A stretch of 35,006 nucleotides of DNA from assembly GCA_945872975.1 (NCBI GenBank), contig CAMCCU010000003.1:1-35006 (forward strand), given 5' to 3'. Numbering within the stretch: the first letter of the stretch is position 1; every line of letters starts with the position of its first letter. Shown here in pieces: positions 23,715 through 32,989 of this stretch. The stretch is from Pedosphaera parvula Ellin514. Lineage in GTDB: Bacteria; Verrucomicrobiota; Verrucomicrobiia; Limisphaerales; JADJPG01. Both the position numbers and the translations under genes were made by a program. A model generated the notes under the pieces. The model searched no databases, was not told the origin of the DNA, and saw only the letters and a list, made by a program, of their open reading frames with translations.

Positions 23715-26700
23715 TTAGTTACCGAGATTTGCCAGTGCGGTCTGCGGTGTCGCCGGTTGGTCCGCCGGGTTGGTGTAACCTACGGTTACATCCATTCCGA
23801 GGGACTGCATTTCCTTCACCAGCACGTTGAAGGATTCCGGGATTCCAGCTTCGAGGCAATTGTCACCCTTGACGATGCTCTCGTAGATGCGCGTTCGGCC
23901 TTGAACGTCGTCCGACTTCACGGTCAGAAGTTCCTGCAGCGTGTAAGCCGCACCGTAGGCTTCCATCGCCCACACTTCCATTTCGCCGAAACGCTGACCG
24001 CCGTACTGCGCCTTGCCCCCCAGCGGCTGCTGGGTGACGAGCGAATAAGGCCCGACAGCGCGGGCATGAATCTTGTCCGCGACCAAGTGACCCAGCTTCA
24101 TCATGTAGATGTAGCCGACGACAATCTCCTGGTCGAACTGTTCGCCCGAGCGCCCGTCGGTCAACTTGACCTTGGCATGCTCCGGCAGCTTGGCCTCCTT
24201 GAGGTAGCCGCGAATGTCCTTTTCCTTCATGCCATCGAAGACAGGCGTGGCAAATTTCAAGCCGAGCAGTTTCGCCGCCCAGCCCAAATGCGTCTCCAGC
24301 ACCTGCCCGACGTTCATACGCGAAGGGACGCCCAGCGGGTTAAGCACGATGTCAACCGGAGTTCCATCCTCGAGGAATGGAAGGTCTTCCTCGGCGATAA
24401 TCTTCGCGACAACGCCCTTGTTACCGTGGCGTCCGGCCATCTTGTCACCGACCGAGAGCTTGCGCTTCGAGGCGATGTACACTTTGACCTGCTTGATGAT
24501 CCCGATGTCAACTTCGTCACCGGCTTCAGCGCGTTCGACCTCCTGGTCGTGCTGCATCTGAAGCTCGTCGAACTTTTTCTTAAACTGCCCGATGATCTCG
24601 TTGATTTTGTTGCGAATCGGCGACGGGTCGATCTCGATGCGATCATACACCTGGGCCAATTTGCGCAGCAGCGTCTTGGTGATCTTCCGGTTCGCGGGGA
24701 TGATAATCTCGCCGGTCTCGCTGTTCACCACGTCGAGCGGGATCTTCTCACCGAGAAGGATGTTCGAGAGCGCCTCAGTCAACTGCTCGCGCAGCTCGTC
24801 CATCTTCGACTTGTATTCTTCCTGCACCTGCTTCGACGCCTTCTTGACGTCTGAGGTGACCGGGACTTTTTCCTCGCGGATATCGCGTTCCTTCTTCGAG
24901 GAAACCTTGACGTCCATGACGATGCCGTAGGTTCCTGATGGAACCTTCAGTGAAGTGTCTTTCACATCCGCCGCCTTCTCACCGAAGATGGCGCGCAACA
25001 AACGTTCTTCCGGTGCGAGTTCAGTCTCGGACTTCGGAGTAATTTTGCCGACCAGGATGTCACCAGGCTTCACTTCTGCACCAACGCGGATGACGCCATC
25101 CGAGCCAAGGTTCTTCAACGCTTCATCGCCCAAGTTGGGGATGTCGCGGGTGATTTCTTCAGGCCCGAGCTTCGTGTCGCGTGCGCCCACTTCAAACTCG
25201 TCGATGTGAATGCTCGTGAAAATATCATCCTTCACGATGCGTTCACTGATAAGGATCGCGTCCTCGAAGTTGTATCCGTTCCAAGGCATGAACGCGCAGA
25301 GAACGTTGCGTCCGAGCGCGAGCTCCCCGCCTTGCGTACAAGGTCCGTCAGCAATGACCTGGCCCTTTTTGATCGTGTCACCCTTCTCGACCAGAATCTT
25401 CTGGTTGATGCACGTCGCGGCATTCGAGCGCATAAACTTGCGCACTTGATAGACATGGACGCCGTTGGCGGGATCGTGCTTGATCTTCTTTTTGCCTTCG
25501 GGGAGATCGCCCTTCTCCGTGATGATAATCTGATTGCCGGTGACTGAAGCGACCTTGCCAGCCTCTTCAGCAACAAGCACAGCACGGGAATCCCGGGCAA
25601 CGCGCTCCTCAAGACCGGTCGCCACAAACGGGGCTTCGGTGATCAGCAACGGCACAGCCTGGCGTTGCATGTTCGAACCCATCAGCGCGCGGTTCGCGTC
25701 GTCATGCTCCAGGAACGGAATCAGCGAGGCAGCGACTGACACGAGCTGCTTCGGCGAAACGTCCATGTAGTTCACCTTCTCCGGCTCGACATCAACGAAG
25801 TCGGTCTTTGCCCGGCAGGTCACGGTCTTGGTCGTGAAATAACCCTTCTCGTCGATGGGCGCGTTGGCCTGGGCGACGATGTATTGCTCTTCGCGGTCAG
25901 CGGTCAGGTAATCAATGTGATTCGTGACTCGTCCCTTCTCCGCTTTGCGGTAGGGAGTTTCGAGGAAGCCGAAATCATTGACGCGGGCGAACGTCGCCAG
26001 CGAGGCAATGAGTCCGATGTTTGGACCTTCCGGAGTTTCCACCGGACAAATACGACCGTAGTGAGACGGGTGAACGTCACGCACTTCGAAGCCGGCACGA
26101 TCTCGTGAGAGACCGCCAGGCCCGAGCGCCGACAAGCGGCGTTTGTGGGTTAATTCAGCGAGCGGATTAATCTGATCCATGAACTGGCTCAGTTGGCTCC
26201 GACCAAAGAAGTCACGAATGACCGCGCTCAACGCCTTCGGGTTGATCAGTTTCTGCGGGGTCATCGTCTCGAGACCCTGATCGAAGAGCGTCATGCGCTC
26301 TTTTACCAGGCGCTCCGTCCGCGCCAGACCGACGCGACACTGGTTGGCGAGCAATTCGCCAACAGTACGAATGCGGCGGCTGCCCAAGTGATCAATGTCA
26401 TCCAGCGATCCCTCGCCCTTCTTGAGGCGCAGGAGATATTTGGTTGCAGCGATCAAGTCCAGCTTGGTCAGAATGCGTGAATCATTCTTATCATCATGAC
26501 CGAGCTTCTGCTTGATCTTGTAGCGACCGACACGGCCCAAATCATAACGCTTCGGATCGAAGAAGAGGCGTTTGATGAGCGCACGCGCGTTCGCAGCAGT
26601 CGGCGGATCCCCAGGGCGGAGGCGACGATAGATATCTTTCAGCGCCTCCTCCTCGTCCTTGGTGGGATCCTTCTTCATGCACTTGATGATGATCCCGTCA

Positions 26701-27575
26701 TCCACAGTCGTATCGACGACCTTGATCTTGCTGACGCCCAGCTCGGCGATCTGCTTCACGACCGCCTTGGAAAGGGGTTCGAAGGCGCGCGCCATGACGA
26801 CGCCCTTGTCCGGGTCAATCGCATCCTCAATCAAAACCTTGTTGCCGATGTCCTCCAGCTTCTCGGCCTCTTTGACGGTCAACTCTTCAATGTCATAGAA
26901 CATCTTGAGAATATCCGCATCAGAACCGGTGCCCTTCTTCTTGTCGTCAGATTCGAGGAAGTTGAGCGCCCGGAAAAATGTCGTGGTCAGGAATTTCCGA
27001 CGGCGTTTTTTGCGATCCAGATAGACGTAAAGCAAGTCGCTGGTGTCAAATTGCGCCTCATACCACGAACCGCGATCAGGAATGATGCGGAAGCTATGGA
27101 GCATTTTACCGTTAGGATGTTGAGTGGCTTCAAACGCCAAACCAGGTGAGCGGTGAAGCTGGCTAACGATGACGCGCTCAGCCCCGTTGATGACGAAGGT
27201 CCCCTGCGGTGTCATCAGCGGAAGCTCGCCCATGAATACCTTTTCCTCCTTGGTTGCCTTCTCTTCTTTCAGCAAAAAGGTGACGTAGAGCGGCGCGCCG
27301 AAGGTAATGCCTTCGCGCAAGCATTCCAGCCAGTCGCTCTTCGGTTCCCCGATGTCGTAGCTGTGATAGTCCAACACGACCTTGCCATCGTAACTCTCGA
27401 TCGGAAAGACCTCCTTGAAGACCGCCTGGAGCCCGACATTTTTGCGCTTGGCCGGTGAGATTTCAAGCTGCAGAAACTCCACATAGGAATTGGTCTGCAA
27501 TTCAATGAGATTCGGCGGAGCAATGATCTCTTTGATTTTCCCGAAGTTAATACGTTCGTTGGCTCGCGATGGCAT
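23715..27575 (-). CDS. rpoB: RNA polymerase subunit beta
   Basis: The protein is about 1286 aa from ATG 27575 ([14 protein letters not shown]); a GTG at 27599 would add eight residues and is possible. The rifampicin-binding region [20 protein letters not shown] starts near residue 460 and continues [22 protein letters not shown] with drug-sensitive-type residues at the main resistance positions. [19 protein letters not shown] and the C-terminal [22 protein letters not shown] are family hallmarks. [14 protein letters not shown] lies in the catalytic half. It is preceded by a 247-base spacer from rplL that holds two RNA hairpins and is followed closely by rpoC. Confidence 0.99.
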   Translation of the reverse strand: MPSRANERINFGKIKEIIAPPNLIELQTNSYVEFLQLEISPAKRKNVGLQAVFKEVFPIESYDGKVVLDYHSYDIGEPKSDWLECLREGITFGAPLYVTFLLKEEKATKEEKVFMGELPLMTPQGTFVINGAERVIVSQLHRSPGLAFEATQHPNGKMLHSFRIIPDRGSWYEAQFDTSDLLYVYLDRKKRRRKFLTTTFFRALNFLESDDKKKGTGSDADILKMFYDIEELTVKEAEKLEDIGNKVLIEDAIDPDKGVVMARAFEPLSKAVVKQIAELGVSKIKVVDTTVDDGIIIKCMKKDPTKDEEEALKDIYRRLRPGDPPTAANARALIKRLFFDPKRYDLGRVGRYKIKQKLGHDDKNDSRILTKLDLIAATKYLLRLKKGEGSLDDIDHLGSRRIRTVGELLANQCRVGLARTERLVKERMTLFDQGLETMTPQKLINPKALSAVIRDFFGRSQLSQFMDQINPLAELTHKRRLSALGPGGLSRDRAGFEVRDVHPSHYGRICPVETPEGPNIGLIASLATFARVNDFGFLETPYRKAEKGRVTNHIDYLTADREEQYIVAQANAPIDEKGYFTTKTVTCRAKTDFVDVEPEKVNYMDVSPKQLVSVAASLIPFLEHDDANRALMGSNMQRQAVPLLITEAPFVATGLEERVARDSRAVLVAEEAGKVASVTGNQIIITEKGDLPEGKKKIKHDPANGVHVYQVRKFMRSNAATCINQKILVEKGDTIKKGQVIADGPCTQGGELALGRNVLCAFMPWNGYNFEDAILISERIVKDDIFTSIHIDEFEVGARDTKLGPEEITRDIPNLGDEALKNLGSDGVIRVGAEVKPGDILVGKITPKSETELAPEERLLRAIFGEKAADVKDTSLKVPSGTYGIVMDVKVSSKKERDIREEKVPVTSDVKKASKQVQEEYKSKMDELREQLTEALSNILLGEKIPLDVVNSETGEIIIPANRKITKTLLRKLAQVYDRIEIDPSPIRNKINEIIGQFKKKFDELQMQHDQEVERAEAGDEVDIGIIKQVKVYIASKRKLSVGDKMAGRHGNKGVVAKIIAEEDLPFLEDGTPVDIVLNPLGVPSRMNVGQVLETHLGWAAKLLGLKFATPVFDGMKEKDIRGYLKEAKLPEHAKVKLTDGRSGEQFDQEIVVGYIYMMKLGHLVADKIHARAVGPYSLVTQQPLGGKAQYGGQRFGEMEVWAMEAYGAAYTLQELLTVKSDDVQGRTRIYESIVKGDNCLEAGIPESFNVLVKEMQSLGMDVTVGYTNPADQPATPQTALANLGN

Positions 27576-27632
27576 TTTCTTTTCGAGTTTGGCTGGCACT
27601 CGCCAGACCGTTAATTATCTGAAACGACAGCA

Positions 27633-27664
27633 GGCAAGCGCCCCGCTTTCACGGGAAACTTGCC
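27633..27664 (-). promoter_or_regulatory. Hairpin in the rpoB leader
   Basis: On the minus strand GGCAAG (27664-27659) pairs with CTTGCC (27638-27633), enclosing a 3x3 internal loop and an inner CCCG/CGGG stem. It lies about 58 bases before the rpoB ATG. It may be a leader structure or an RNase III-type processing site. There is no T-tract, so it is not a terminator. Confidence 0.4.
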
Positions 27665-27782
27665 AAAATCCAAAATTGTTTTCTCTATTGTGAGTGTCCG
27701 TAGCGTTACACTGTCTAGCGGCTCGCCGGCCGCTTTTCAACTTCCCCGAGACACTCAGGCTGCAAGGGAAGATTGAATTAAG

Positions 27783-27810
27783 CGGGGCGGTGAGACATCT
27801 CACCGCCCCG
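27783..27810 (-). promoter_or_regulatory. Strong hairpin between rplL and rpoB, probable attenuator
   Basis: A perfect 13-bp stem (CGGGGCGGTGAGA with TCTCACCGCCCCG) with a 2-base loop begins 12 bases after the rplL stop. The following bases CTTAATTC are only weakly U-rich. Position and strength resemble the partial attenuator between rplL and rpoB in E. coli, which lowers polymerase output relative to ribosomal proteins. Confidence 0.65.
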
Positions 27811-27822
27811 ACATATTCAAAC

Positions 27823-28203
27823 TTACTTGATCGTCACTTTAGCGCCGGCTTCCTCGAGCTTCTTTTTGGCAGCATCAGAGTCAGCTTTGTTGGCACCTTC
27901 CAGCACCGGCTTCGGTGCGCCCTCAACGAGAGCTTTGGCTTCAGCCAAACCGAGCCCGGCTTTCACTTCCCGCACGGCTTTGATCACGGAGATCTTCTTG
28001 TCGGCTGGAGCGGATTCAAGAATCACATCGAACGAATCCTTGGCTTCTGCTGCCGGAGCAGCTGCACCAGCACCAGCGGCCGCGACGGCGACCGGAGCTG
28101 CGGCGGAAACGCCCCAAGATTCTTCAAGCTTCTTGACGAGTTCCGCGGTTTCAACCACGGTCAGTTTGCTCAGTTGTTCTACAATGTTGGCGAGATCAGC
28201 CAT
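27823..28203 (-). CDS. rplL: 50S ribosomal protein L7/L12 (bL12)
   Basis: The 126-aa protein has the standard three-part layout. The N-terminal dimerisation domain ([30 protein letters not shown]) is followed by an Ala/Gly/Pro hinge at about residues 33-55. The C-terminal factor-binding domain has [42 protein letters not shown]. It forms the stalk that recruits EF-G and EF-Tu and is present in several copies per ribosome, so it must be made in excess of the other proteins of the operon. The 198-base spacer upstream, unusually long, contains a candidate structured RNA ending 12 bases before the ATG. Confidence 0.98.
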   Translation of the reverse strand: MADLANIVEQLSKLTVVETAELVKKLEESWGVSAAAPVAVAAAGAGAAAPAAEAKDSFDVILESAPADKKISVIKAVREVKAGLGLAEAKALVEGAPKPVLEGANKADSDAAKKKLEEAGAKVTIK

Positions 28204-28215
28204 ATTTATCTTTCA

Positions 28216-28320
28216 GTCTCGTCGCCAACCGAAGCCTCGGTTGATTTGAGTTCGCAGCCGCGAACCGACGATTCACTCTATTGTTGGTTGTTGTTTGTTA
28301 GTCCTGCCCGCCAACGAGAC
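28216..28320 (-). ncRNA. Candidate structured mRNA leader of rplL (three-way junction)
   Basis: Read on the minus strand, an outer 9-bp stem (GTCTCGTTG with CGACGAGAC, one G-U pair) encloses two perfect hairpins with the same tetraloop: GTTCGC-GGCT-GCGAAC (28265-28250) and CAACCGA-GGCT-TCGGTTG (28243-28226). A long A/C-rich single-stranded segment with repeated AAC lies on the 5' side of the first hairpin. The outer stem ends 12 bases before the rplL ATG, just upstream of the weak ribosome binding site (GAAAGA). I know of no named family with this shape. It may control rplL translation or mRNA processing. Confidence 0.5.
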
Positions 28321-28401
28321 GAGCTGGAAATTATGAGGCACCTGACGTTCGATGGTTGAGTACCGATGGCACCTTCATCGACGACCAGAAGCCGGAATTA
28401 G

Positions 28402-28911
28402 TCAGCCCTTGTCGGCTTTAGCCTGAAGGACACGAGCCAACTGGCTGGCAGGCGTATTGAGAATACGGACCAAGCTGGTCGCGGGAGTGTTGAGCATCCC
28501 CAAAAGAGTTCCACGAAGGACTTCGAGGCTGGGCAAGTCTGCCAGCATGATAAGTTCCTTGTTCTCGATCCGCTGGTTGTTCAGATAGCCGAACTTCAAT
28601 TTCGGCTTATCAAACTCAGATGAGAAGGTCTTGAGAGCCTTTGCAGCAGCAGAGACATCCTGCTTGCCCGTGACGATTGCGATTTGACCCGCCAAAGCCC
28701 CAGTCAGATCAGCAACGCCCGCCTCTTTGGCGGCGATGCGGAAGATCGAGTTTTTGACAACATGCAATTCGGCCCCCGCTTTGAGCAGGCGCTTCCGCAA
28801 TTCGGTAATTGGACCGACCTTCAAACCCTGGTAATCAACCACGATGAAGTACGGCGACGCATTGAGCCGGGTGATATACTCGGCGGAAATATTTTGCTTT
28901 TCGGCACGCAT
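28402..28911 (-). CDS. rplJ: 50S ribosomal protein L10 (uL10)
   Basis: This 169-aa protein, of normal length, begins MRAEKQNISAEYITRLNASP. It contains VVDYQGLKVGPITELRKRLLKAGAELHVVKNSIFRIA, typical of the rRNA-binding domain, and ends in the helical L12-binding tail TSLVRILNTPASQLARVLQAKADKG. L10 anchors the L12 dimers at the stalk base. In many bacteria it represses its own operon by binding a leader before rplJ. Here only 20 bases separate it from rplA, leaving no room for such a leader, while the space after it (before rplL) is long and structured. Confidence 0.97.
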   Translation of the reverse strand: MRAEKQNISAEYITRLNASPYFIVVDYQGLKVGPITELRKRLLKAGAELHVVKNSIFRIAAKEAGVADLTGALAGQIAIVTGKQDVSAAAKALKTFSSEFDKPKLKFGYLNNQRIENKELIMLADLPSLEVLRGTLLGMLNTPATSLVRILNTPASQLARVLQAKADKG

Positions 28912-28931
28912 GATAGTGAAAAGGTAGAGGA

Positions 28932-29630
28932 TTACTGGATCGCGGCGAATTCCTTCAAGTCAACACGCACGGGAGGACTCATCGTGGCGGAAATCGTGCA
29001 ACTGTTCATGTATGCACCCTTGGCACCGACAGGGCGCGCCTTGGCAACTGCCTCGATCACGGCGCGGGCATTCTCTTCGAGTTGCAAAGGATTGAAGGAC
29101 AGTTTTCCGACTGGGACATGAATATTTCCGGCTTTGTCGATCTTGAATTCAACTCGTCCAGCCTTCACCTCTCTGACCGCCTTGGCCGTATCATCGGTTA
29201 CGGTTCCGGTCTTGGGATTCGGCATCAAGCCGCGAGGTCCGAGAACCTTGCCCAATTTGCGGACCTCGCTCATCGCATCCGGGGTCGCGATGGCAATATC
29301 AAAATCAGTCCATCCATCGACGCACTTCTTGATCATGTCGTCAAAGCCGACAAACTCAGCCCCAGCAGCCTTGGCTGCATCAGCAGCAGGCCCGCTCTTC
29401 GCAAAGACAAGCACCTTGACCGTCTTGCCGCTGCCATGTGGAAGCGGAACGGTTCCACGAACCATTTGGTCCGATTGCTTCGGATCCACTCCAAGGCGGA
29501 ACGCCAAATCGACGGTCTCATTGAACTTGGCTTTTGGGAACTTTCCCAGAACTTCGACGGCGGACTTCAAGGGATAGGACTTCGTCGAATCCACTTGTTC
29601 CAATGCTTTTTTGTATCTCTTGCTAGGCAT
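28932..29630 (-). CDS. rplA: 50S ribosomal protein L1 (uL1)
   Basis: The 232-aa protein starts MPSKRYKKALEQVDSTKSYP. It has FNETVDLAFRLGVDPKQSDQMVRGTVPLPHG, a GKTVKVLVF strand, and the signature KLGKVLGPRGLMPNPKTGTVT (the conserved L1 block contacting 23S rRNA). It ends in the usual NSCTISATMSPPVRVDLKEF region. L1 forms the mobile E-site stalk and often autoregulates rplK-rplA. It sits 50 bases after rplK and 20 bases before rplJ on the same transcript. Confidence 0.98.
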   Translation of the reverse strand: MPSKRYKKALEQVDSTKSYPLKSAVEVLGKFPKAKFNETVDLAFRLGVDPKQSDQMVRGTVPLPHGSGKTVKVLVFAKSGPAADAAKAAGAEFVGFDDMIKKCVDGWTDFDIAIATPDAMSEVRKLGKVLGPRGLMPNPKTGTVTDDTAKAVREVKAGRVEFKIDKAGNIHVPVGKLSFNPLQLEENARAVIEAVAKARPVGAKGAYMNSCTISATMSPPVRVDLKEFAAIQ

Positions 29631-29680
29631 GTTTATTGAGCGGTAATGACGAGCGCAAGCTCTCCCGCGTTTAGTATTTG

Positions 29681-30106
29681 TTAAGCGAGGACTTCAATTC
29701 CCATGCTGCGGGCAGTGCCCGAGATGGTACGGAATGCAGCCTCTTCGCTAGTCGCATTCATATCGTTGAGCTTAATCTTGACGATCTCCATCACTTGCTT
29801 CCTGGTGACCTTGCCAACTTTATCCTTGTTGGGCGCCTTCGCACCCGACGCAATACCAGCAGCTTTCTTCAGGAGAATGGCAGCCGGAGAGGACTTGGTG
29901 ATGAAGGTAAAGGACTTGTCTTGATAAACAGTGATGACCACCGGAATGACCATGCCGGCGGCGTTCTTCGTTGCAGCGTTGAATTCTTTACAGAACGCCA
30001 TGATGTTCACGCCCTGTTGACCTAGAGCGGGACCAACCGGCGGAGCCGGATTCGCCTGACCACCGGGGATCTGCAACTTAATCTGTCCAGTAACTTTCTT
30101 AGCCAT
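29681..30106 (-). CDS. rplK: 50S ribosomal protein L11 (uL11)
   Basis: The 141-aa protein is standard length. It starts [20 protein letters not shown], then [22 protein letters not shown], the N-terminal thiostrepton/RelA-relevant region. The C-terminal rRNA-binding domain includes [40 protein letters not shown]. The genes nusG upstream and rplA downstream give the classic order. The 62-base gap to nusG shows no strong structure. Confidence 0.98.
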   Translation of the reverse strand: MAKKVTGQIKLQIPGGQANPAPPVGPALGQQGVNIMAFCKEFNAATKNAAGMVIPVVITVYQDKSFTFITKSSPAAILLKKAAGIASGAKAPNKDKVGKVTRKQVMEIVKIKLNDMNATSEEAAFRTISGTARSMGIEVLA

Positions 30107-30168
30107 AACTCAAATTCGTTTAAAAACTCTTGATAAATGCGATACGAAAACCCGACTAACAACGAGCC

Positions 30169-30717
30169 TCAGGCCTTCTCGACCTGCCAGTACTCCAATT
30201 CGACCGGCGTGTTTCGCCCAAAGATATTGACAGTAACTTTCAACTTGCCGCGGTCTGGCTCAATCTCTTCGATCACTCCGCCGAAATTCAAGAACGGTCC
30301 ATCGTTAATCTTGATTGTTTCGCCAACTTCAAAATTGACCTTTGGCCGCTCGGTATCCTCAGATTCAGAAACCGTCGCCTTGATGACCGCGATTTCGTCA
30401 GGGGTCACCGCAATGGGCCGCTCTCCGCCCACAAAGCCGATGATTCCCGGCGTTTCACGGATGAAATACCAAGGCTTATCAAGTACCCGGCGGCTCTCAT
30501 CCAGCAACATTACATCGATGTAAACGTAGCCAGGGTGCAACTTGCGAGTGGTGACAGTCTTCTTGCCACCGCGAACTTCAGCCACCTTCTCCATGGGCAC
30601 CAACACCTCTTTGATGTATTCGCCCATCTCCTCGGCCTTGAGACGCTTTTCAATGCTGTCTTTGACCTTTTGCTCCTGGCCCGACAACGTATGGATGACA
30701 AACCACTGGCTTTGCAT
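30169..30717 (-). CDS. nusG: Transcription termination/antitermination factor NusG
   Basis: This 182-aa protein starts at MQSQWFVIHTLSGQEQKVKD; an ATG three codons upstream directly follows AAGGGA and is an alternative. The NGN domain (about 1-115) includes LHPGYVYIDVMLLDES, WYFIRETPGIIGFVGG and PIAVTPDEI. The C-terminal KOW domain carries FEVGETIKINDGPFLNFGGVIEEI and ends TPVELEYWQVEKA. It binds the polymerase clamp and links to Rho or ribosomal S10. It lies directly after secE (14-base gap) in the conserved secE-nusG-rplKA order. Confidence 0.97.
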   Translation of the reverse strand: MQSQWFVIHTLSGQEQKVKDSIEKRLKAEEMGEYIKEVLVPMEKVAEVRGGKKTVTTRKLHPGYVYIDVMLLDESRRVLDKPWYFIRETPGIIGFVGGERPIAVTPDEIAVIKATVSESEDTERPKVNFEVGETIKINDGPFLNFGGVIEEIEPDRGKLKVTVNIFGRNTPVELEYWQVEKA

Positions 30718-30731
30718 GACGATCATTTCCC

Positions 30732-30995
30732 TTAAATTTTGACCATCTGAGTCACCAGAAAAAAGATCACCTGATCAATCACGTAGGTAAATGCCCCGAG
30801 CAAAAAAATCGACAACACAACCAGCACAGTCGAACCGCGAAGCTCATCCCAAGAGGGCCAGGTGCATTTGCGCAATTCCTCGCGTGTCTCGATCACGTAA
30901 TTCCGGAGCTTCACGAGATTGCCCGTGAACCAGAGTACAAGAAACACGGCGGCGAAAACGCCGGCCCAAATTCCGATTTGTGTATAATTGTTCAT
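30732..30995 (-). CDS. secE: Preprotein translocase subunit SecE
   Basis: This is an 87-aa membrane protein with one early hydrophobic helix (about 8-27), the SecE amphipathic signature RNYVIETREELRKCTWPSWDELRGST and a C-terminal transmembrane helix (about 56-82). SecE clamps SecY in the translocon. It is somewhat longer than the single-helix minimal SecE and has two predicted membrane helices. The gene begins 6 bases after the 3' end of tRNA-Ser and is followed at once by nusG. Confidence 0.95.
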   Translation of the reverse strand: MNNYTQIGIWAGVFAAVFLVLWFTGNLVKLRNYVIETREELRKCTWPSWDELRGSTVLVVLSIFLLGAFTYVIDQVIFFLVTQMVKI

Positions 30996-31001
30996 TTTAT
31001 T

Positions 31002-31091
31002 TGGCGGAGGGGGAGGGATTCGAACCCCCGTTGGCCGTTAAGCCAAAGCGGTTTTCAAGACCGCCGCGATAGACCACTCTGCCACCCCTCC
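31002..31091 (-). tRNA. tRNA-Ser (anticodon TGA)
   Basis: On the minus strand the acceptor GGAGGGG pairs with CCCCTCC, followed by discriminator G and an encoded CCA. The anticodon arm is CGGTCT-TGA-AAACCG. An extended variable arm, typical of serine tRNAs, and the T-arm GGGGGTTCGAATCCCTC are present. Length is 90 bases including CCA. Confidence 0.95.
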
Positions 31092-31116
31092 GGCTACCGG
31101 AGCCGATTGGCCGAGC

Positions 31117-31192
31117 TGGCACGGCGTGAGGGACTTGAACCCACAACCAACGGTTTTGGAGACCGCTACTCTACCAATTGAGCTAACGCCGT
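31117..31192 (-). tRNA. tRNA-Trp (anticodon CCA)
   Basis: On the minus strand the acceptor ACGGCGT pairs with ACGCCGT, then discriminator G and encoded CCA. The D-arm contains AGCTCAATTGGTAGAG. The anticodon arm is GCGGTCT-CCA-AAACCGT. The T-arm has GTGGGTTCAAGTCCCTC. Its position just before secE-nusG is a common bacterial arrangement, here interrupted by tRNA-Ser. Confidence 0.96.
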
Positions 31193-31236
31193 ACTGACTG
31201 CGGTTTTTCATTTCACTGGCTCGATTTTCCAAGAGC

Positions 31237-31271
31237 AAAATAGAGGGCGGAAGCTTATGCCTCCACCCTCT
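31237..31271 (-). terminator. Rho-independent terminator after tuf
   Basis: On the minus strand AGAGGGTGGAGGC pairs with GCTTCCGCCCTCT (two G-T wobbles) around an ATAA loop, followed by ATTTTG. It lies 17 bases after the tuf stop and before tRNA-Trp. The short T-tract may allow read-through into tRNA-Trp-tRNA-Ser-secE. Confidence 0.75.
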
Positions 31272-31288
31272 GTTAAATGCAAGCGAAC

Positions 31289-32479
31289 TTAAGCGATGAC
31301 TTCAGCAACACGTCCAGCACCAACGGTGCGGCCACCTTCACGGATGGCGAAGCGTTGACCTTTTTCCATTGCGACCGACGCGATCACTTCAATTTCAACG
31401 GACACGTTATCACCAGGCATCACCATCTCAACCCCTGCAGGCAACGTCACGTTTCCAGTGACATCAGACGTGCGGAAGTAAAACTGCGGGCGATACTTGT
31501 TGAAGAACGGCGTGTGACGACCACCCTCATCTTTCGAGAGGACGTAAACTTCTGCTTTGAACTTCGTGTGCGGCTTAATGGAACCGGGCTTTGCGAGCAC
31601 CATTCCACGCTCAACCTCTTCCTTCTTCGTACCACGGAGAAGGACACCGACGTTGTCGCCGGCTGAAGCGTTATCGAGCAACTTGCGGAACATTTCGATG
31701 TCCGTTGCAGTGGTCTTGCGAGTCTCGCCGAGACCAACGATTTCAACTTCATCCATGCGGTTAAGAACGCCACGTTCAACACGGCCAGTAACCACTGTGC
31801 CACGACCTTCAATGTTAAAGACGTCCTCGACGCACATCAAGAAGGGCTTGTCGACTTCGCGCGGAGGCAGCGGAATAAAAGCGTCAATCGCCTCAAGCAA
31901 GTCAGCAATCGCCTTTTCACCTTCAGGCTTGCCAGCCATAGCCGCCGTAGCGCTACCGCGAACAATCGGGGTCGTTTCACCCGGGAACCCGTACTTGGTC
32001 AACAAGTCACGAATTTCCATGTCAACGAGATCCAGAAGTTCGGTGTCGTCCACGAGATCGACCTTGTTCAGGAAAACAACAATGGCCGGCACACCGACCT
32101 GACGAGCGAGCAGGATGTGCTCACGGGTCTGAGGCATCGGGCCGTCCGCCGCGCTCACCACCAGAATCGCACCGTCCATCTGAGCGGCACCAGTGATCAT
32201 GTTTTTCACATAATCAGCGTGTCCAGGGCAATCAATGTGGGCGTAGTGACGATTGGGGCTTTCGTACTCAACGTGCGAGACCGCGATAGTCACCGTCTTG
32301 GACTCGTCACGCACAGTGCCGCCCTTCGTGATATCAGCATAGCTGATCGCCGGGGCCATTCCCTTGCGATGCTGCACTTCCACGATGGCTGCCGTCAGTG
32401 TCGACTTACCATGGTCAACGTGACCAATCGTTCCGACGTTCACATGCGGTTTCGTCCGTTGAAAATTCTCTTTTGCCAT
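31289..32479 (-). CDS. tuf: Translation elongation factor Tu
   Basis: The 396-aa GTPase delivers aminoacyl-tRNA to the ribosome. It starts [20 protein letters not shown] with G1 GHVDHGKST (19-27), then G2 [15 protein letters not shown] (the effector loop, with small differences from the E. coli residues), G3 [12 protein letters not shown] and G4 NKVDLVDD. The C-terminal domains include [12 protein letters not shown] and the final [15 protein letters not shown]. It is cotranscribed with the upstream tRNA-Thr from the promoter at 32736-32764. This tuf stands apart from fusA, at the other end of the gene cluster; a second copy elsewhere cannot be judged from here. Confidence 0.99.
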   Translation of the reverse strand: MAKENFQRTKPHVNVGTIGHVDHGKSTLTAAIVEVQHRKGMAPAISYADITKGGTVRDESKTVTIAVSHVEYESPNRHYAHIDCPGHADYVKNMITGAAQMDGAILVVSAADGPMPQTREHILLARQVGVPAIVVFLNKVDLVDDTELLDLVDMEIRDLLTKYGFPGETTPIVRGSATAAMAGKPEGEKAIADLLEAIDAFIPLPPREVDKPFLMCVEDVFNIEGRGTVVTGRVERGVLNRMDEVEIVGLGETRKTTATDIEMFRKLLDNASAGDNVGVLLRGTKKEEVERGMVLAKPGSIKPHTKFKAEVYVLSKDEGGRHTPFFNKYRPQFYFRTSDVTGNVTLPAGVEMVMPGDNVSVEIEVIASVAMEKGQRFAIREGGRTVGAGRVAEVIA

Positions 32480-32533
32480 TGCTATCTCCTGCGTTCGTTT
32501 AGTTGTTTTTCGTTTAAACTTTTACTTACAGTC

Positions 32534-32609
32534 TGGAGCCCATGATCGGGATCGAACCGATGACCTCGTCCTTACCAAGGACGTGCTCTGCCAACTGAGC
32601 TACATGGGC
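32534..32609 (-). tRNA. tRNA-Thr (anticodon GGT)
   Basis: On the minus strand the acceptor GCCCATG pairs with CATGGGC, then discriminator T and encoded CCA. The D-arm contains AGCTCAGTTGGCAGAG. The anticodon arm is GTCCTT-GGT-AAGGAC. The T-arm has ATCGGTTCGATCCCGAT. A tRNA-Thr-tuf pairing is a widespread bacterial arrangement. Confidence 0.96.
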
Positions 32610-32735
32610 GGAAGCCGGACTTTACTAAATGCCCGGACCAAACGACAAAACACCACGAACCCCGGTTTTCTTAAAACGGAAAACCAATAAGGGCTCACGG
32701 TCTTTTACTCTTTCCGGCCCAATGACTGGGGGGAG

Positions 32736-32764
32736 AAAGTAGAAAAGTTGCATCCAAGTGTCAA
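32736..32764 (-). promoter_or_regulatory. Sigma70-type promoter of the tRNA-Thr-tuf transcript
   Basis: On the minus strand there is a consensus -35 TTGACA (32764-32759), a 17-base spacer and a -10 TACTTT (32741-32736). It lies about 127 bases upstream of tRNA-Thr. It is the best promoter match I found in the window and could drive the whole cluster by read-through. Confidence 0.72.
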
Positions 32765-32989
32765 CGGTTTTCTCCGCCCTTGTTAAACCATCACGTCAAC
32801 CAACGTCGATCCACCCCGAATACAGACATTTAATGCTGAGGGAAAACGCGGCATTGACCACTCTCCGACTCCTGTAAAGCAGACTCAAACATAAGACCGC
32901 ACGGAGTGGCCTGTGGTCAAGAGAGAGCGGCTTCGCTAACGAACAACCCCAACAAGACGCGGACCGCAAAAAGCCCCAAAACTCACTAT
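32765..32989. other. Gene-free stretch left of the zinc-ribbon operon
   Basis: With the adjoining promoter region this makes a 380-base gap between tRNA-Thr and the next gene. I see no credible open frame, tRNA, repeat or canonical terminator for the zinc-ribbon gene that ends at 32990. Only short imperfect inverted repeats are present. Confidence 0.4.

Noticed and set aside
26170-26240. Possible rifampicin-resistance substitution (DQINP instead of DQNNP) in RpoB
   Set aside because: This position varies naturally between bacterial phyla and the key resistance positions keep sensitive-type residues.
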